From Mesorhizobium erdmanii USDA 3471 (GTDB lineage Bacteria > Pseudomonadota > Alphaproteobacteria > Rhizobiales > Rhizobiaceae): 64,000 nucleotides of DNA. A program made the position numbers and the translations under genes. Positions 17,545-25,832 of this stretch are shown one piece after another. The number at the start of each line of letters is the position of its first letter. The first letter of the stretch is position 1. The stretch covers positions 1 to 64,000 of the forward strand of contig NZ_AXAE01000026.1 of the NCBI RefSeq assembly GCF_000472705.1, written 5' to 3'. Below the pieces are notes generated by a model that did no database searches, was not told where the DNA came from, and worked only from the letters and a program-made list of their open reading frames with translations.

Positions 17545-18225
17545 ATGACGGAAGCAGGACCAGCCTCTGGAAAACGCAAGCGCGGCGCCAAGAAATCGCC
17601 GCCGCGCTTCAGCCGCGAACAGGCCGATGTGCGCCGTTCCATGCTGATCGAGGCGGCGACGCGCTGCCTGTCGGTCGGCGGCATCGGCGCCTTCACCATC
17701 GACCGCATCTGCAAGGAGGCCGGCGTTTCGCGCGGCCTCATCAACCACCACTTCGAAAGCCTCGACGGGTTGCTGGTCGAGGTCTACAAATCCTCGCTCT
17801 ATGCCAGCGTCAACAACCAGATCGCCGAGGCCAAGCGCCGCCGCGCCGAGGCATCGGATTGGCCACCGGAGGCATCGCTGGCAGCCCTGGTGCGCTCCAA
17901 TTTCTCGCCCGAATATTTCAGCCGCGAGAACCTTTTGATCTGGCTGTCGCTGTGGGGCGAGATCGCCGTCAACCCGCGCCTCAAGGAAGCGCATCGCGAA
18001 CTCTACGATGCCTACCGGGCGGAACTGGCGGAGGACATCGCAGCGGTCGCGGTGCCGCGCGGCAGGCAAGTCGACGCGCCCGCGCTGGCGCGCAATTTCA
18101 TCGCTTTGGTCGACGGGCTGTGGCTGGAATGGTGCCTCGACGAAAGCGTGGTGACGCCGGAGGCGGCGGAGGCGGCGGGGTTCGAGATGCTTGAAGGGCA
18201 GGTGGGGCCGCTGCGGGGCGGATAA
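17545..18225 (+). CDS. TetR/AcrR family regulator, BetI-like
   Basis: A 226-residue repressor. A basic tail of about 30 residues precedes the helix-turn-helix, whose core is IDRICKEAGVSRGLINHHFESLDGLL at about 55-80. The GVSRG(L/I)(I/V)NHHF pattern is that of BetI-type regulators of choline and betaine genes. The C-terminal ligand domain has WLSLWGEIAVNPRL and WLEWCLDE, also BetI-like. It lies 142 bases after the importer and convergent with the MttB gene. It is the best candidate to bind the paired palindromes at 9962 and 22014, and its ligand is probably an N-methylated compound or its product. Both points are inferences. Confidence 0.85.
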   Translation: MTEAGPASGKRKRGAKKSPPRFSREQADVRRSMLIEAATRCLSVGGIGAFTIDRICKEAGVSRGLINHHFESLDGLLVEVYKSSLYASVNNQIAEAKRRRAEASDWPPEASLAALVRSNFSPEYFSRENLLIWLSLWGEIAVNPRLKEAHRELYDAYRAELAEDIAAVAVPRGRQVDAPALARNFIALVDGLWLEWCLDESVVTPEAAEAAGFEMLEGQVGPLRGG

Positions 18226-18283
18226 CCATTTCAGGTCGGCGCTGCCTGGCGCCAGCCTTGAAAATCGGCGTCGCGCCAAAACC

Positions 18284-19822
18284 TCAATTCAGCGGTGAGC
18301 CGCCTTCGCGTTTGCGCCTTTCCATATAGTCGCGCAGCGCCTCGTCGATGCCGGGATCGATCGGCGGCTGCTCGTATTCGGCGACCATGCGTTTCCACAC
18401 GACATTGGCCCTCTCTCTCGCGGTGACCTGACCTCTTTCGACCCACGTGTCGTAATTGTCCCAGTTGGACACCAGCGGCGAGTAGAAGGCGCGCTCATAG
18501 CGTTGCATGGTGTGCGCCGCGCCGAAGAAATGCCCGGCCGGACCGACCTCGCGCACCGCTTCCAGCGCCAGCGTATCGATGTCGACCACCGGCGGGTCGA
18601 AATAAGCCGACATCATCTGCAGCATCTCGGCATCGATGACTAGCTTCTCGAACGATGCGGTCAGCCCGCCGCCGAGCCAGCCGGCCGCGTGCAGCACCAG
18701 GTTGGCGCCGCCCATCAGGCAGCCCCACAGCGACATGGCGCTTTCATAGGCGGCCTGCGCGTCGACGGAATTGGCGGCGGTGACGTTGCTGGAGCGGAAT
18801 GGCACGCCGATCAGCCGGCAGAGCTGCCCGGTGATCTGCGCGGCCTGCGTGTATTCGGGCGTGCCGAAGGCCGGCGCGCCGGTCTTCATGTCGACATTGG
18901 ACGTGAAGCCGCCATACATCACCGGCACGCCCGGCCGCACGATCTGGGTCAGCACGATGCCGGCCAGCGCCTCGGCATGCTGCTGCGACAGCGCGCCGGC
19001 AAGCGTCACCGGGCTCATCGCGCCAGCCAGCGTGAACGGCGTGATGACGTTGACCTGGCCGTGCTCGGCCAGCGTGATCAGCCCTTCGGCCATCGGCTCG
19101 TCGAGCTGCAATGGCGAGTTGGTGTTGATGATGCCGGTAAAGACCGGCATTTCCCGCGCGAGGTTCTCGCGCGTCGTGCCGAGCGAAATCGCCACCATTT
19201 CCAGCGCGTCGATGGCGCGACCCTGACCTAGGGTTTGCGGCTGCCAGTTCTTGTCGAGCAGTGTGATCTCGGCATAGTAGAGGTCGAGATGCCTAGTGTT
19301 CTGGTGCAGGTCGAGCGGCTCGAACGGGCCGCCGCCTTCCTGATGCAGGACATTGAACGACTGGATGAGCTTCAGGTAATCGCACATTTCGGCATAGGTG
19401 CCGGGCCGGCGGCCGCGATCATTGTCCATGACATAGGCCGGCCCGCCGACCGACGACAGGATGCAGTGCCGCCCGCCGACCTTGACATTCTTTTGCGGAT
19501 TGCGGGCGCGCAACTCGAACGACGACGGCGCCATGGCGACGCGCTCCATGACCATCGCGCGGTCGAAGCGGACCCGCATCGCGCCTTCGTCGACATCGCA
19601 GCCTGCCGAGCGATAAAACTGCCGCGCTTGCGGCTGCAGCACGCGCATGCCGATCTCTTCGAGAATGGTGAGACCCATTTCGTGGATCGTTTGCACCTGA
19701 TCGGCCGACAGGATCTCGATCGGTGCGTAGGGCCGCGTCAGCTGCTTCCACGGCCGCTGCTCGATGCCGCCGATCTCGCGTTGCGGACGGCCGGGTCTGC
19801 GACGTGCGGCGATGCGCTCCAT
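18284..19822 (-). CDS. MttB-family (trimethylamine methyltransferase-like) protein
   Basis: A 512-residue protein of the trimethylamine methyltransferase (MttB) superfamily. It opens with a basic tail and the family segment LSADQVQTIHEMGLTILEEIGMRVL, and the TIM-barrel region follows (GGPAYVMDNDRGRRPGT, GLITLAEHGQVNVITPFTLAGAMSPVTLAGAL). There is no in-frame UAG, so it is the non-pyrrolysine type, of which one studied member demethylates glycine betaine. A ribosome-binding site AAGGAG precedes the ATG at 19822. It follows the flavoprotein gene on the same strand after 69 bases. No corrinoid protein or reactivation gene is in the window, so either it uses one encoded elsewhere or it works differently. 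Confidence 0.9.
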   Translation of the reverse strand: MERIAARRRPGRPQREIGGIEQRPWKQLTRPYAPIEILSADQVQTIHEMGLTILEEIGMRVLQPQARQFYRSAGCDVDEGAMRVRFDRAMVMERVAMAPSSFELRARNPQKNVKVGGRHCILSSVGGPAYVMDNDRGRRPGTYAEMCDYLKLIQSFNVLHQEGGGPFEPLDLHQNTRHLDLYYAEITLLDKNWQPQTLGQGRAIDALEMVAISLGTTRENLAREMPVFTGIINTNSPLQLDEPMAEGLITLAEHGQVNVITPFTLAGAMSPVTLAGALSQQHAEALAGIVLTQIVRPGVPVMYGGFTSNVDMKTGAPAFGTPEYTQAAQITGQLCRLIGVPFRSSNVTAANSVDAQAAYESAMSLWGCLMGGANLVLHAAGWLGGGLTASFEKLVIDAEMLQMMSAYFDPPVVDIDTLALEAVREVGPAGHFFGAAHTMQRYERAFYSPLVSNWDNYDTWVERGQVTARERANVVWKRMVAEYEQPPIDPGIDEALRDYMERRKREGGSPLN

Positions 19823-19845
19823 GGCTTCCTCACTCCTTGTTTGAC

Positions 19846-19889
19846 GCAATTCCGGGCGGAAAACCGCTTCACACTTTTCCTGGAATTGC
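19846..19889. repeat. GCAATTCC...GGAATTGC hairpin repeat, copy 1
   Basis: GCAATTCC (19846-19853) pairs with GGAATTGC (19882-19889) around GGAAAACCG and CACTTTTCC. The same framework recurs at 36102-36148 and 42612-42679. I know this form as a common Rhizobiales intergenic repeat. It sits between the flavoprotein stop and the mttB-like start, where it may modulate the mRNA. Confidence 0.6.
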
Positions 19890-19891
19890 TC

Positions 19892-21994
19892 CTATTCGGC
19901 TGCCGTTCGCAACTCGAAGTCCACCACTGCATCGACGATTGGTGTGTCGCGCCGGTAGGGTGACCTGCGGGTCTCCGCGCCGATTTCCTGGGCGAACTTG
20001 TGGCCGCTGTGCACCGCATGCGCGATGGCGCCCGGCGCCAGCGCGTCGCCGATGCGATCGACGCTTTTGATACCGGCAGTGGTAAGATCGTTTGTCCGCG
20101 CGCTCAGCGCCTCGAACAGCGCGTTGCGCGGCAGCCGCAGGCCGACGATCAGCACCGAGCGGCAGGCAATGCGGCTTTCCTCGCCGGTGAACAGATGCGC
20201 CAGCGTCGCCGTTTCGCCGTCGAAGGCCTTCAACAGATGCAGCGTCGTTACCGGCACCTTGCGCCTTGCCAACGCGCGATGCACCAGCGGCAATTCGTTG
20301 GTCATGATCGTCCAGGCGGATGCCTGGCCGGCTGGGGTGACGTAGCTGACCGGAACGCCTTGCGCGGCCAGATGCTCGGTCAGCACGCCGCCCATGTAAT
20401 AATTATCGAAATCGAAGACGAGGGTTGCTCCTTGCGGGAGCCTGCCGGCGGCGATGTCGTCGGGCGTGAACACAGCCGGATGGTCGAGCCGGCCGACCGG
20501 TATCTCCATCGAGGAATAGAGCATGTCGGTCCAGCGCGCGCCGGTCGCCAGCACCACGCGCTCCGGCGCCAGATCGATGATCTCGTCCACGCCAAGCGTG
20601 CTTTCGGGATAGAGCGAGACATTGCTCATCTCGCCGAGGCGGCCGAGGCGGTAGTCGACGACGCGGTTCCAGGCCGACAGGCCAGGCAGCGTCTTCTCGA
20701 AGGTCAGCCGCCCGCCGAAGCCGCGGCTGGAGTCGGCGAGCGTCACCTCATGGCCGCGCCGGCCAAGGGTCAGCGCGCATTCGAGCCCGGCGGGCCCGCC
20801 GCCGACAATCAGGATGCGCTCGGGCCTGTCGGCACGCTCGACACGCTCGGGGTGCCAGCCGCGCCGCCATTCCTCGCCGGCGGTCGGGTTCTGGGTACAG
20901 CGCACCGGCACGCCATCATGCCAGCTGGAAATGCAGATGTTGCAGCCGATGCATTCGCGGATTTCGGCTTCGCGGCCCTCGCGGATCTTGGCCGGCAGGA
21001 AGGGATCGGCGATGGAAGGCCGTGCGCCGCCGATGAAGTCGAGCACGCCGCGCCTGATCTGCGACACCATGGTGTCGGGCGAGGTGAAGCGGCCGACGCC
21101 GACCACCGGCCTTTTTGTCAGCGACTTGACGAAATCGATCACCGGCTCATGGCTGCCTTCGCCGGTGAAACGCGAGGCCGAGCAGTCGGTCGGGCTGGAA
21201 TCCATCTTGACGTCGAACAGGTCGGGCAGGTCGGCCAACAACTCGATCAATTCATGCGCCTCGGACGGTTGATGGCGGCCGGGCCGGCCGCGCAGCTCCT
21301 CGAGGCTGACGCGAAGTGCCACGCCGCAATCCTTGCCGACCGCATCCTTGGTGACCTCGATCATCTCGCGCACGAAGCGCACCCGGTTCTCGATCGATCC
21401 GCCATATTCGTCTGCGCGATGATTGTATTCGGGCAGCAGGAATTCGTAGCCGAGATAGCCCATGCCGGCATAGACATAGACGACGTCGAAACCGGCCGTG
21501 CGCGCCTTGCGCGCCGCCTCGGCCTGGTATCTCAGCACTTCTTTTATGTCGGCCTTGTCCATCGTCTTTGGCCGCAGATTGCCCATGAAACCGACGTGCG
21601 TGGCCATCCAGGGAATTCCCGACGGCGACAGCGGCGGCAGGCGGCTGGCGCGGTTCATGACGGAGGCGCCGCCGTGCCACAGCTCGACGCCGGCAAGCGA
21701 GCCATGATGGTGCACGGCTTCCGTCATCAGCGCATGGGCGCGGATGTCGTTGTCGTCCCATAGCGTGGCGAAGGGCAGCGGCGCGTCGTCGGAGCTCGGG
21801 TCGATCGAACAGGCGCCGGTGCAGATCACGCCCCATCCGCCCTCCGCCTTGGCTTCGCGAAAGGCGGCGCGGACACGCGGCAGGGCGTTGGTCATGCCGC
21901 TGGCATGCGGCACCTGATAGAAGCGGTTTGGCGCGGTGACCGGCCCGATAGGCATCGGCTCGAACAGGATTTCATAGCGGGGATTGCAGGTCAT
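19892..21994 (-). CDS. NADH:flavin oxidoreductase, TMADH-like iron-sulfur flavoprotein
   Basis: A 700-residue protein of the trimethylamine dehydrogenase / 2,4-dienoyl-CoA reductase family. The N-terminal FMN barrel (residues 5-340) contains NRFYQVPHASG, where TMADH has the FMN-linking Cys but this protein has Ala at 31. The 4Fe-4S site is Cys 348, 351, 354 and 366, close to TMADH spacing. The C-terminal half has the GGGPAGLECAL dinucleotide-binding fold. Rhizobial relatives (StcD-like) demethylate N-methylproline in stachydrine catabolism, so an N-demethylase role is plausible. The ATG at 21994 lies 17 bases after a palindrome shared with the hydrolase operon. It is first gene of a two-gene operon with the MttB-like gene. 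Confidence 0.88.
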   Translation of the reverse strand: MTCNPRYEILFEPMPIGPVTAPNRFYQVPHASGMTNALPRVRAAFREAKAEGGWGVICTGACSIDPSSDDAPLPFATLWDDNDIRAHALMTEAVHHHGSLAGVELWHGGASVMNRASRLPPLSPSGIPWMATHVGFMGNLRPKTMDKADIKEVLRYQAEAARKARTAGFDVVYVYAGMGYLGYEFLLPEYNHRADEYGGSIENRVRFVREMIEVTKDAVGKDCGVALRVSLEELRGRPGRHQPSEAHELIELLADLPDLFDVKMDSSPTDCSASRFTGEGSHEPVIDFVKSLTKRPVVGVGRFTSPDTMVSQIRRGVLDFIGGARPSIADPFLPAKIREGREAEIRECIGCNICISSWHDGVPVRCTQNPTAGEEWRRGWHPERVERADRPERILIVGGGPAGLECALTLGRRGHEVTLADSSRGFGGRLTFEKTLPGLSAWNRVVDYRLGRLGEMSNVSLYPESTLGVDEIIDLAPERVVLATGARWTDMLYSSMEIPVGRLDHPAVFTPDDIAAGRLPQGATLVFDFDNYYMGGVLTEHLAAQGVPVSYVTPAGQASAWTIMTNELPLVHRALARRKVPVTTLHLLKAFDGETATLAHLFTGEESRIACRSVLIVGLRLPRNALFEALSARTNDLTTAGIKSVDRIGDALAPGAIAHAVHSGHKFAQEIGAETRRSPYRRDTPIVDAVVDFELRTAAE

Positions 21995-22011
21995 CTGGGC
22001 TTTGCAAACAG

Positions 22012-22037
22012 GCTTGTTGAACGATCGTACAACAAGC
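22012..22037. promoter_or_regulatory. Operator-like palindrome upstream of flavoprotein operon
   Basis: GCTTGTTG (22012-22019) and CAACAAGC (22030-22037) are perfect inverted arms around ACGATCGT, which is itself palindromic. The 22-bp core 22014-22035 matches the palindrome upstream of the CocE hydrolase (minus strand of 9962-9983) at 20 of 22 bases. It lies 17 bases upstream of the flavoprotein start, suitable for repression. The BetI-like TetR is the presumed binder. Confidence 0.7.
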
Positions 22038-22201
22038 ATATTCACTGATATCGCAGAACGCAATGCCCAAGTCTTCGGGGCAGGCGGATGCCCGAAAAGT
22101 AGTGACCGTGCGATGGGTGGTGGTGCTGGGGCCGATGCGCGTTGCCTTGTCACGCGATAAAATCGGGACGATCTGGCCGAACGCCGGCGTGCCGCAGAGT
22201 T

Positions 22202-22303
22202 TCAGGTCGTTGGCGACACGCCGGCATTGTTCACCAATATATCGAGGCCGCCAAATCCCGAACCGCCACCGGTGACGATGGCGACCTTGCCAGCAAGTCT
22301 CAT
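22202..22303 (-). pseudogene. Internally deleted short-chain dehydrogenase remnant
   Basis: A 33-codon frame preceded by GGAGG reads MRLAGKVAIVTGGGSGFG, the N-terminal NAD(P)-binding motif of an SDR. It then jumps straight to GLDILVNNAGVSPTT, the NNAG segment that should lie about 65 residues later. The two parts meet at a GGATTTGGC-like junction, as expected of deletion between short repeats. The frame then stops, and nothing resembling the catalytic YxxxK follows. It is therefore a degraded SDR gene between the flavoprotein and aldehyde dehydrogenase genes. Confidence 0.7.
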
Positions 22304-22446
22304 ATCTGTTCCTCCGTTGCCGGGCACCATCGGGGACGTCTCTCGCATTGCACAGTCCGATTGTCTGAACGCCCTTTTAGCTTTCCTTGTTTGAGGTCGC
22401 CGGCAGCGGGAGTAATAGTCGCCACGGAATTCGTCAGGAGGACGCG

Positions 22447-23943
22447 ATGACGCTGAATTTCGACCCGAGGGCGAAGGCCACGACGCTCTACCACGGCGAA
22501 TTCAGCCCGATGTTCATCGGCGGCAAGTGGGTTGCGGCGCAGTCCGGTGAGGTGATGCAGGCGCTCAACCCGGCGACTGGCGAAGTGCTGGCGACGGTGC
22601 CGCGCGGCGGGGCCGCCGACATCGATGCCGCGGTGGTCGCCGCGCGCGCGGCCTTCGAAGGGCCATGGTCGAAATTCTCGCCTTACGAGCGGCAATGCGT
22701 GCTGCTCAGGATCGCCGACCTGTTCGAGACGCATTGGGAAGAGCTCAGCGTTTCCGACACGCTCGACATGGGGTTGCCGATCACCCGCACGCTCGCCAAC
22801 CGGCGCCGCGTCATCGGCATGCTGCGCTTCTATGCCGGTATGGCGACGGCGCTGCATGGCGAGACGATCGACAATTCCATCCCCGGCGAGATCGTCTCCT
22901 TCACGCGGCGCGAGCCGGTGGGTGTGGTCGGCGCGATCATCCCCTGGAATGCGCCGACCGCCGCCTCGATCTGGAAGATCGCGCCGGCGCTGGCCACCGG
23001 CTGCACCATCGTGCTGAAACCCTCGGAGGAGGCCTCGCTGACACCGCTGCTGATCGCGCGTCTCATGCAGGAGGCCGGTGTACCCGACGGCGTCGTCAAC
23101 ATCGTCACCGGCACTGGCGCCGAGGCCGGCGCGCGGCTGGCCGAACATCCCGACGTCAACAAGATCGTCTTCACCGGCTCGACGCTTACCGGGAAAGCGA
23201 TCGCGCGGGCGGGGGTCACCAACCTCAAGCGCGTTTCGTTGGAACTCGGCGGCAAGTCGCCTGTCATCGTCTGCCGTGACGCCGATATCGACAAGGCTGT
23301 TCCGGTGGCGGCGATGGCGGTGTTCGTGCATTCGGGCCAGATCTGCATTGCCGGCTCGCGGCTGTTCGTGGCGCGCGAAATCCATGACGAGTTCGTGCGC
23401 CGGCTTGCCGAATTCGCCGGCAAGCTGCGCATCGGCCATGGCATCGAGGCAGAGACGGAGATCGGGCCGCTCATCAATGCCAGGCAGGCCGGCAAGGTCG
23501 AAGTCTACATCAAGGCCGGCAGCGACGAGGGTGCCGAACTGGTCGCTGGAGGCTCGCGTTTGACCGGCGAACTCTATGATGGCGGCAACTTCATCGCGCC
23601 GACCGTCTTCGGCAAGGTGTCGGACAAGATGACCATCGCGCGGGAAGAAATCTTTGGGCCGGTCATTTCGGCGATGCCCTTCGACACGCTCGACGAAGCC
23701 GTGGCTCGCGCCAATGCGACGCCTTACGGACTTGCCGCCGGCGTCTTCACTACGCATCTCGGCACCGCGCACAAACTGACGCGCCGCATCAAGGCCGGCT
23801 CGGTCTGGGTCAACATGTACCACGCCATCGACCCGGCGGTGCCGTTCGGCGGCATGAAGATGTCCGGCTACGGCCGCGAGGGCGGCCTCGAGCACCTGCA
23901 TGAGTATTTGGAGACCAAGTCGGTCTGGATCCAGACCGACTGA
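22447..23943 (+). CDS. Aldehyde dehydrogenase family protein
   Basis: A 498-residue NAD(P)-dependent aldehyde dehydrogenase. It shows the family order: IPWNAP, KPSEEASLTP, the FTGSTLTGK cofactor loop, the general-base Glu in LELGGKSP, the catalytic Cys in HSGQICIAGSR near residue 300, and EIFGPV. GGAGG lies six bases before the ATG. It is divergent from the flavoprotein operon and separated from it by the SDR remnant. It could oxidise an aldehyde produced by demethylation or side-chain cleavage in the neighbouring pathway. Substrate unknown. Confidence 0.9.
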   Translation: MTLNFDPRAKATTLYHGEFSPMFIGGKWVAAQSGEVMQALNPATGEVLATVPRGGAADIDAAVVAARAAFEGPWSKFSPYERQCVLLRIADLFETHWEELSVSDTLDMGLPITRTLANRRRVIGMLRFYAGMATALHGETIDNSIPGEIVSFTRREPVGVVGAIIPWNAPTAASIWKIAPALATGCTIVLKPSEEASLTPLLIARLMQEAGVPDGVVNIVTGTGAEAGARLAEHPDVNKIVFTGSTLTGKAIARAGVTNLKRVSLELGGKSPVIVCRDADIDKAVPVAAMAVFVHSGQICIAGSRLFVAREIHDEFVRRLAEFAGKLRIGHGIEAETEIGPLINARQAGKVEVYIKAGSDEGAELVAGGSRLTGELYDGGNFIAPTVFGKVSDKMTIAREEIFGPVISAMPFDTLDEAVARANATPYGLAAGVFTTHLGTAHKLTRRIKAGSVWVNMYHAIDPAVPFGGMKMSGYGREGGLEHLHEYLETKSVWIQTD

Positions 23944-24006
23944 GGGCCGTATCGATATTCAGGTGAGGGCGGCCTGCGAATGACGGCTACGCGGACGCCC
24001 CCGCCT

Positions 24007-24077
24007 TCGTTATCCTAGGGCGAAGCTAGGGGCGAAGCGACGGGCGTAGAGCCTAGTATCCATTCCGTTACGTCAGT
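24007..24077. repeat. Rhizobial-type intergenic repeat
   Basis: A stretch with CCTAGGGCGAAGCTAGG and GGCGAAGCGACGGGCG followed by CCTAG and ATCCATTCCGTTACGTCA. I recall this kind of sequence as a common intergenic repeat in Mesorhizobium chromosomes. Only one copy is seen here, so the call rests on memory of the family. The rest of 23944-24327 shows no supported gene. Confidence 0.35.
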
Positions 24078-24327
24078 CGGAAAAATGCAGCGCAAGCGGC
24101 AGCTTGCCCGAGCGGCCATGCCCAAGGGCCCTGCCGCTCCGACGTTTCCTCCAAAGTCTCGAGGCTGCCTCCCCGAGGACCATTGCGCCTCGAGGCGGCA
24201 GGGGCAATTTCGATTTTCTGATGCGCTGTGCAGGTTCGCTCCGGCGGCCGACAATCGTGGGGCAGGCAAACCGCTGCGAGGGAACCTTTGTCGGGCTGGT
24301 GATTTTTGCCTATATAGGAAAATGCGA

Positions 24328-24624
24328 ATGGCCAAGAGGGTGTTGCCGATGACGACGAAACGCTTTGCGATCTGCGCTCTTGCCCTGGCCATGGCCTGTG
24401 GCGTGTCCGCGCCGGCATTCGCCGGAGCCAAGCATCGCCATCATCAGGCCGAACCGGAACGCTACGTTCCCGCCAATGACGATCTGGTCGACTTCCTGTT
24501 CGGCGGACCGCGCTACTACGACCAGCAGCTGTTTACCACGGCGGCAGGCGCCTGTTCCTACCACCGCGTGAGTCCGGACGCGAACGCGGTGAACAAGATC
24601 AACGATCACCATTGCGGGAAATAG
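24328..24624 (+). CDS. Small secreted hypothetical protein
   Basis: A 98-residue protein from the ATG at 24328 (AGGAA seven bases upstream). Another ATG at 24349 gives 91 residues. A clear signal peptide (KRFAICALALAMACGVSAPAFA) ends near residue 32. The mature part is about 65 residues, rich in His, Tyr and Asp, with Cys in AGACSYHRVS and HHCGK that could pair as a disulfide. No family is recognised. Its last 26 bases overlap the convergent CoA-transferase gene. Confidence 0.7.
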   Translation: MAKRVLPMTTKRFAICALALAMACGVSAPAFAGAKHRHHQAEPERYVPANDDLVDFLFGGPRYYDQQLFTTAAGACSYHRVSPDANAVNKINDHHCGK

Positions 24625-25723
24625 AAGACGGCTTGCACGCTTCGGCGCGAATCTCCGCGCCGTGTTCGTCGCGGGCCGGACTTTTCGCCGGCGTCTTTTG
24701 CGCCTGTCCGGAAAAGCGTGGGGCGGTGGCTGCCTGGAGGACACCTTCCACCGTCAGCCACGAGCCGCGCGCCGCCATGTGCGGATGCCGCGCTGCCTCC
24801 TGCGGGCTGAGCACCGGGGAGACGCAGGCGTCCGAGCCTGCGAACAACCCCATCCATTCGTCGCGCGGTTTCGCGGCAAAGATCGTTGCCAGCCGGTTGG
24901 CGAGCGCCGGCCAGAGATCGCGATCGAATTGCCTGGCGAATTGCGGATCGGCGGTGAGGCCGAGCCGGTCGAGAAACAGCGCATAGAATTTCGGCTCGAC
25001 GCACTGGACGCTGATGAAGCCGCCATCCGATGCGCGGTAGACGCGGCACCAATGCGGTCCGTCGAGAAGGCTGGTGCCGCGCTCGGCGACGAGCGCGCCG
25101 GATTGGGCGAGCGACATCAACAGGTTCATCATGTGCGCCGAGCCATCGACGATCGCCGCGTCGACCACGCTGCCTTCACCGCTCGCTCGCGCGTTCATGA
25201 TGCCGGCCAGCATGCCGATCACCAGATAGAGCGCGCCGCCGCCTATGTCGCCGACCAAGGTCGGCGGCGCCATTGGCGGTTCGCCAGGCAAGGACGCGTA
25301 CCAGAGCGCGCCCGACACGCCGGTATAGTTCATGTCGTGGCCGGCGGTGCGGGCGAGCGGACCGTCCTGGCCCCAGCCGGTCATGCGGCCATAGACCAGC
25401 CGCTTGTTGGCCGCGCGGCAGGCATCCGGGCCTAGCCCGAGACGCTCCATGACATCGGGCCGAAACCCCTCGATCAAGCCATCGGCGGTGGCGATCAGGC
25501 GCATCAGCACCGCCACGTCCTGGGCATCCTTGAGGTCGAGCGCGATCGAGCGCTTGCCGCGATCGAGCAGCGAGCGTTCGGGCAGGCCCGGCATGGACGC
25601 CTGCTTGCGGTGAACGACGATGACATCGGCGCCGAGATCGGCGAGCAGCATGCCGGCGAAGGGCGCCGGCCCCAGCGCCTCGATCTCGATGATACGGGTG
25701 CCCTTCAGCATTCCACGCTCCAT
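24599..25723 (-). CDS. CaiB/BaiF family CoA transferase or acyl-CoA racemase
   Basis: A 374-residue class III CoA-transferase-fold protein opening MERGMLKGTRIIEIEALGP, followed by PFAGMLLADLGADVI and GKRSIALDLK, with a conserved G-F-R-P segment. YTGVSGALW and the VVDAAIVDGSAHMM region match the alpha-methylacyl-CoA racemase branch, where a His (in GHDMNYTG) and an Asp act in catalysis. It would move CoA between acids or epimerise 2-methylacyl-CoA. It starts at 25723, divergent from the LLM oxidoreductase. The C-terminal tail past residue 350 is poorly conserved and overlaps the gene on the opposite strand. Confidence 0.85.
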   Translation of the reverse strand: MERGMLKGTRIIEIEALGPAPFAGMLLADLGADVIVVHRKQASMPGLPERSLLDRGKRSIALDLKDAQDVAVLMRLIATADGLIEGFRPDVMERLGLGPDACRAANKRLVYGRMTGWGQDGPLARTAGHDMNYTGVSGALWYASLPGEPPMAPPTLVGDIGGGALYLVIGMLAGIMNARASGEGSVVDAAIVDGSAHMMNLLMSLAQSGALVAERGTSLLDGPHWCRVYRASDGGFISVQCVEPKFYALFLDRLGLTADPQFARQFDRDLWPALANRLATIFAAKPRDEWMGLFAGSDACVSPVLSPQEAARHPHMAARGSWLTVEGVLQAATAPRFSGQAQKTPAKSPARDEHGAEIRAEACKPSSISRNGDR

Positions 25724-25832
25724 GGCGTCAGATCCGTTTGGTCTCGCGCACTTTCGTTGCGGCCAGGGCGACGGTGTGTAACCCCGCTGTTTTGGCATTG
25801 AAGCATGTGCCGCTCGCATATACTTCAGGGCC

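Noticed and set aside
24068..24418. Frames on both strands in the gap before the small secreted protein
   Set aside because: Arg/Pro-rich composition, no start site, no recognisable family.
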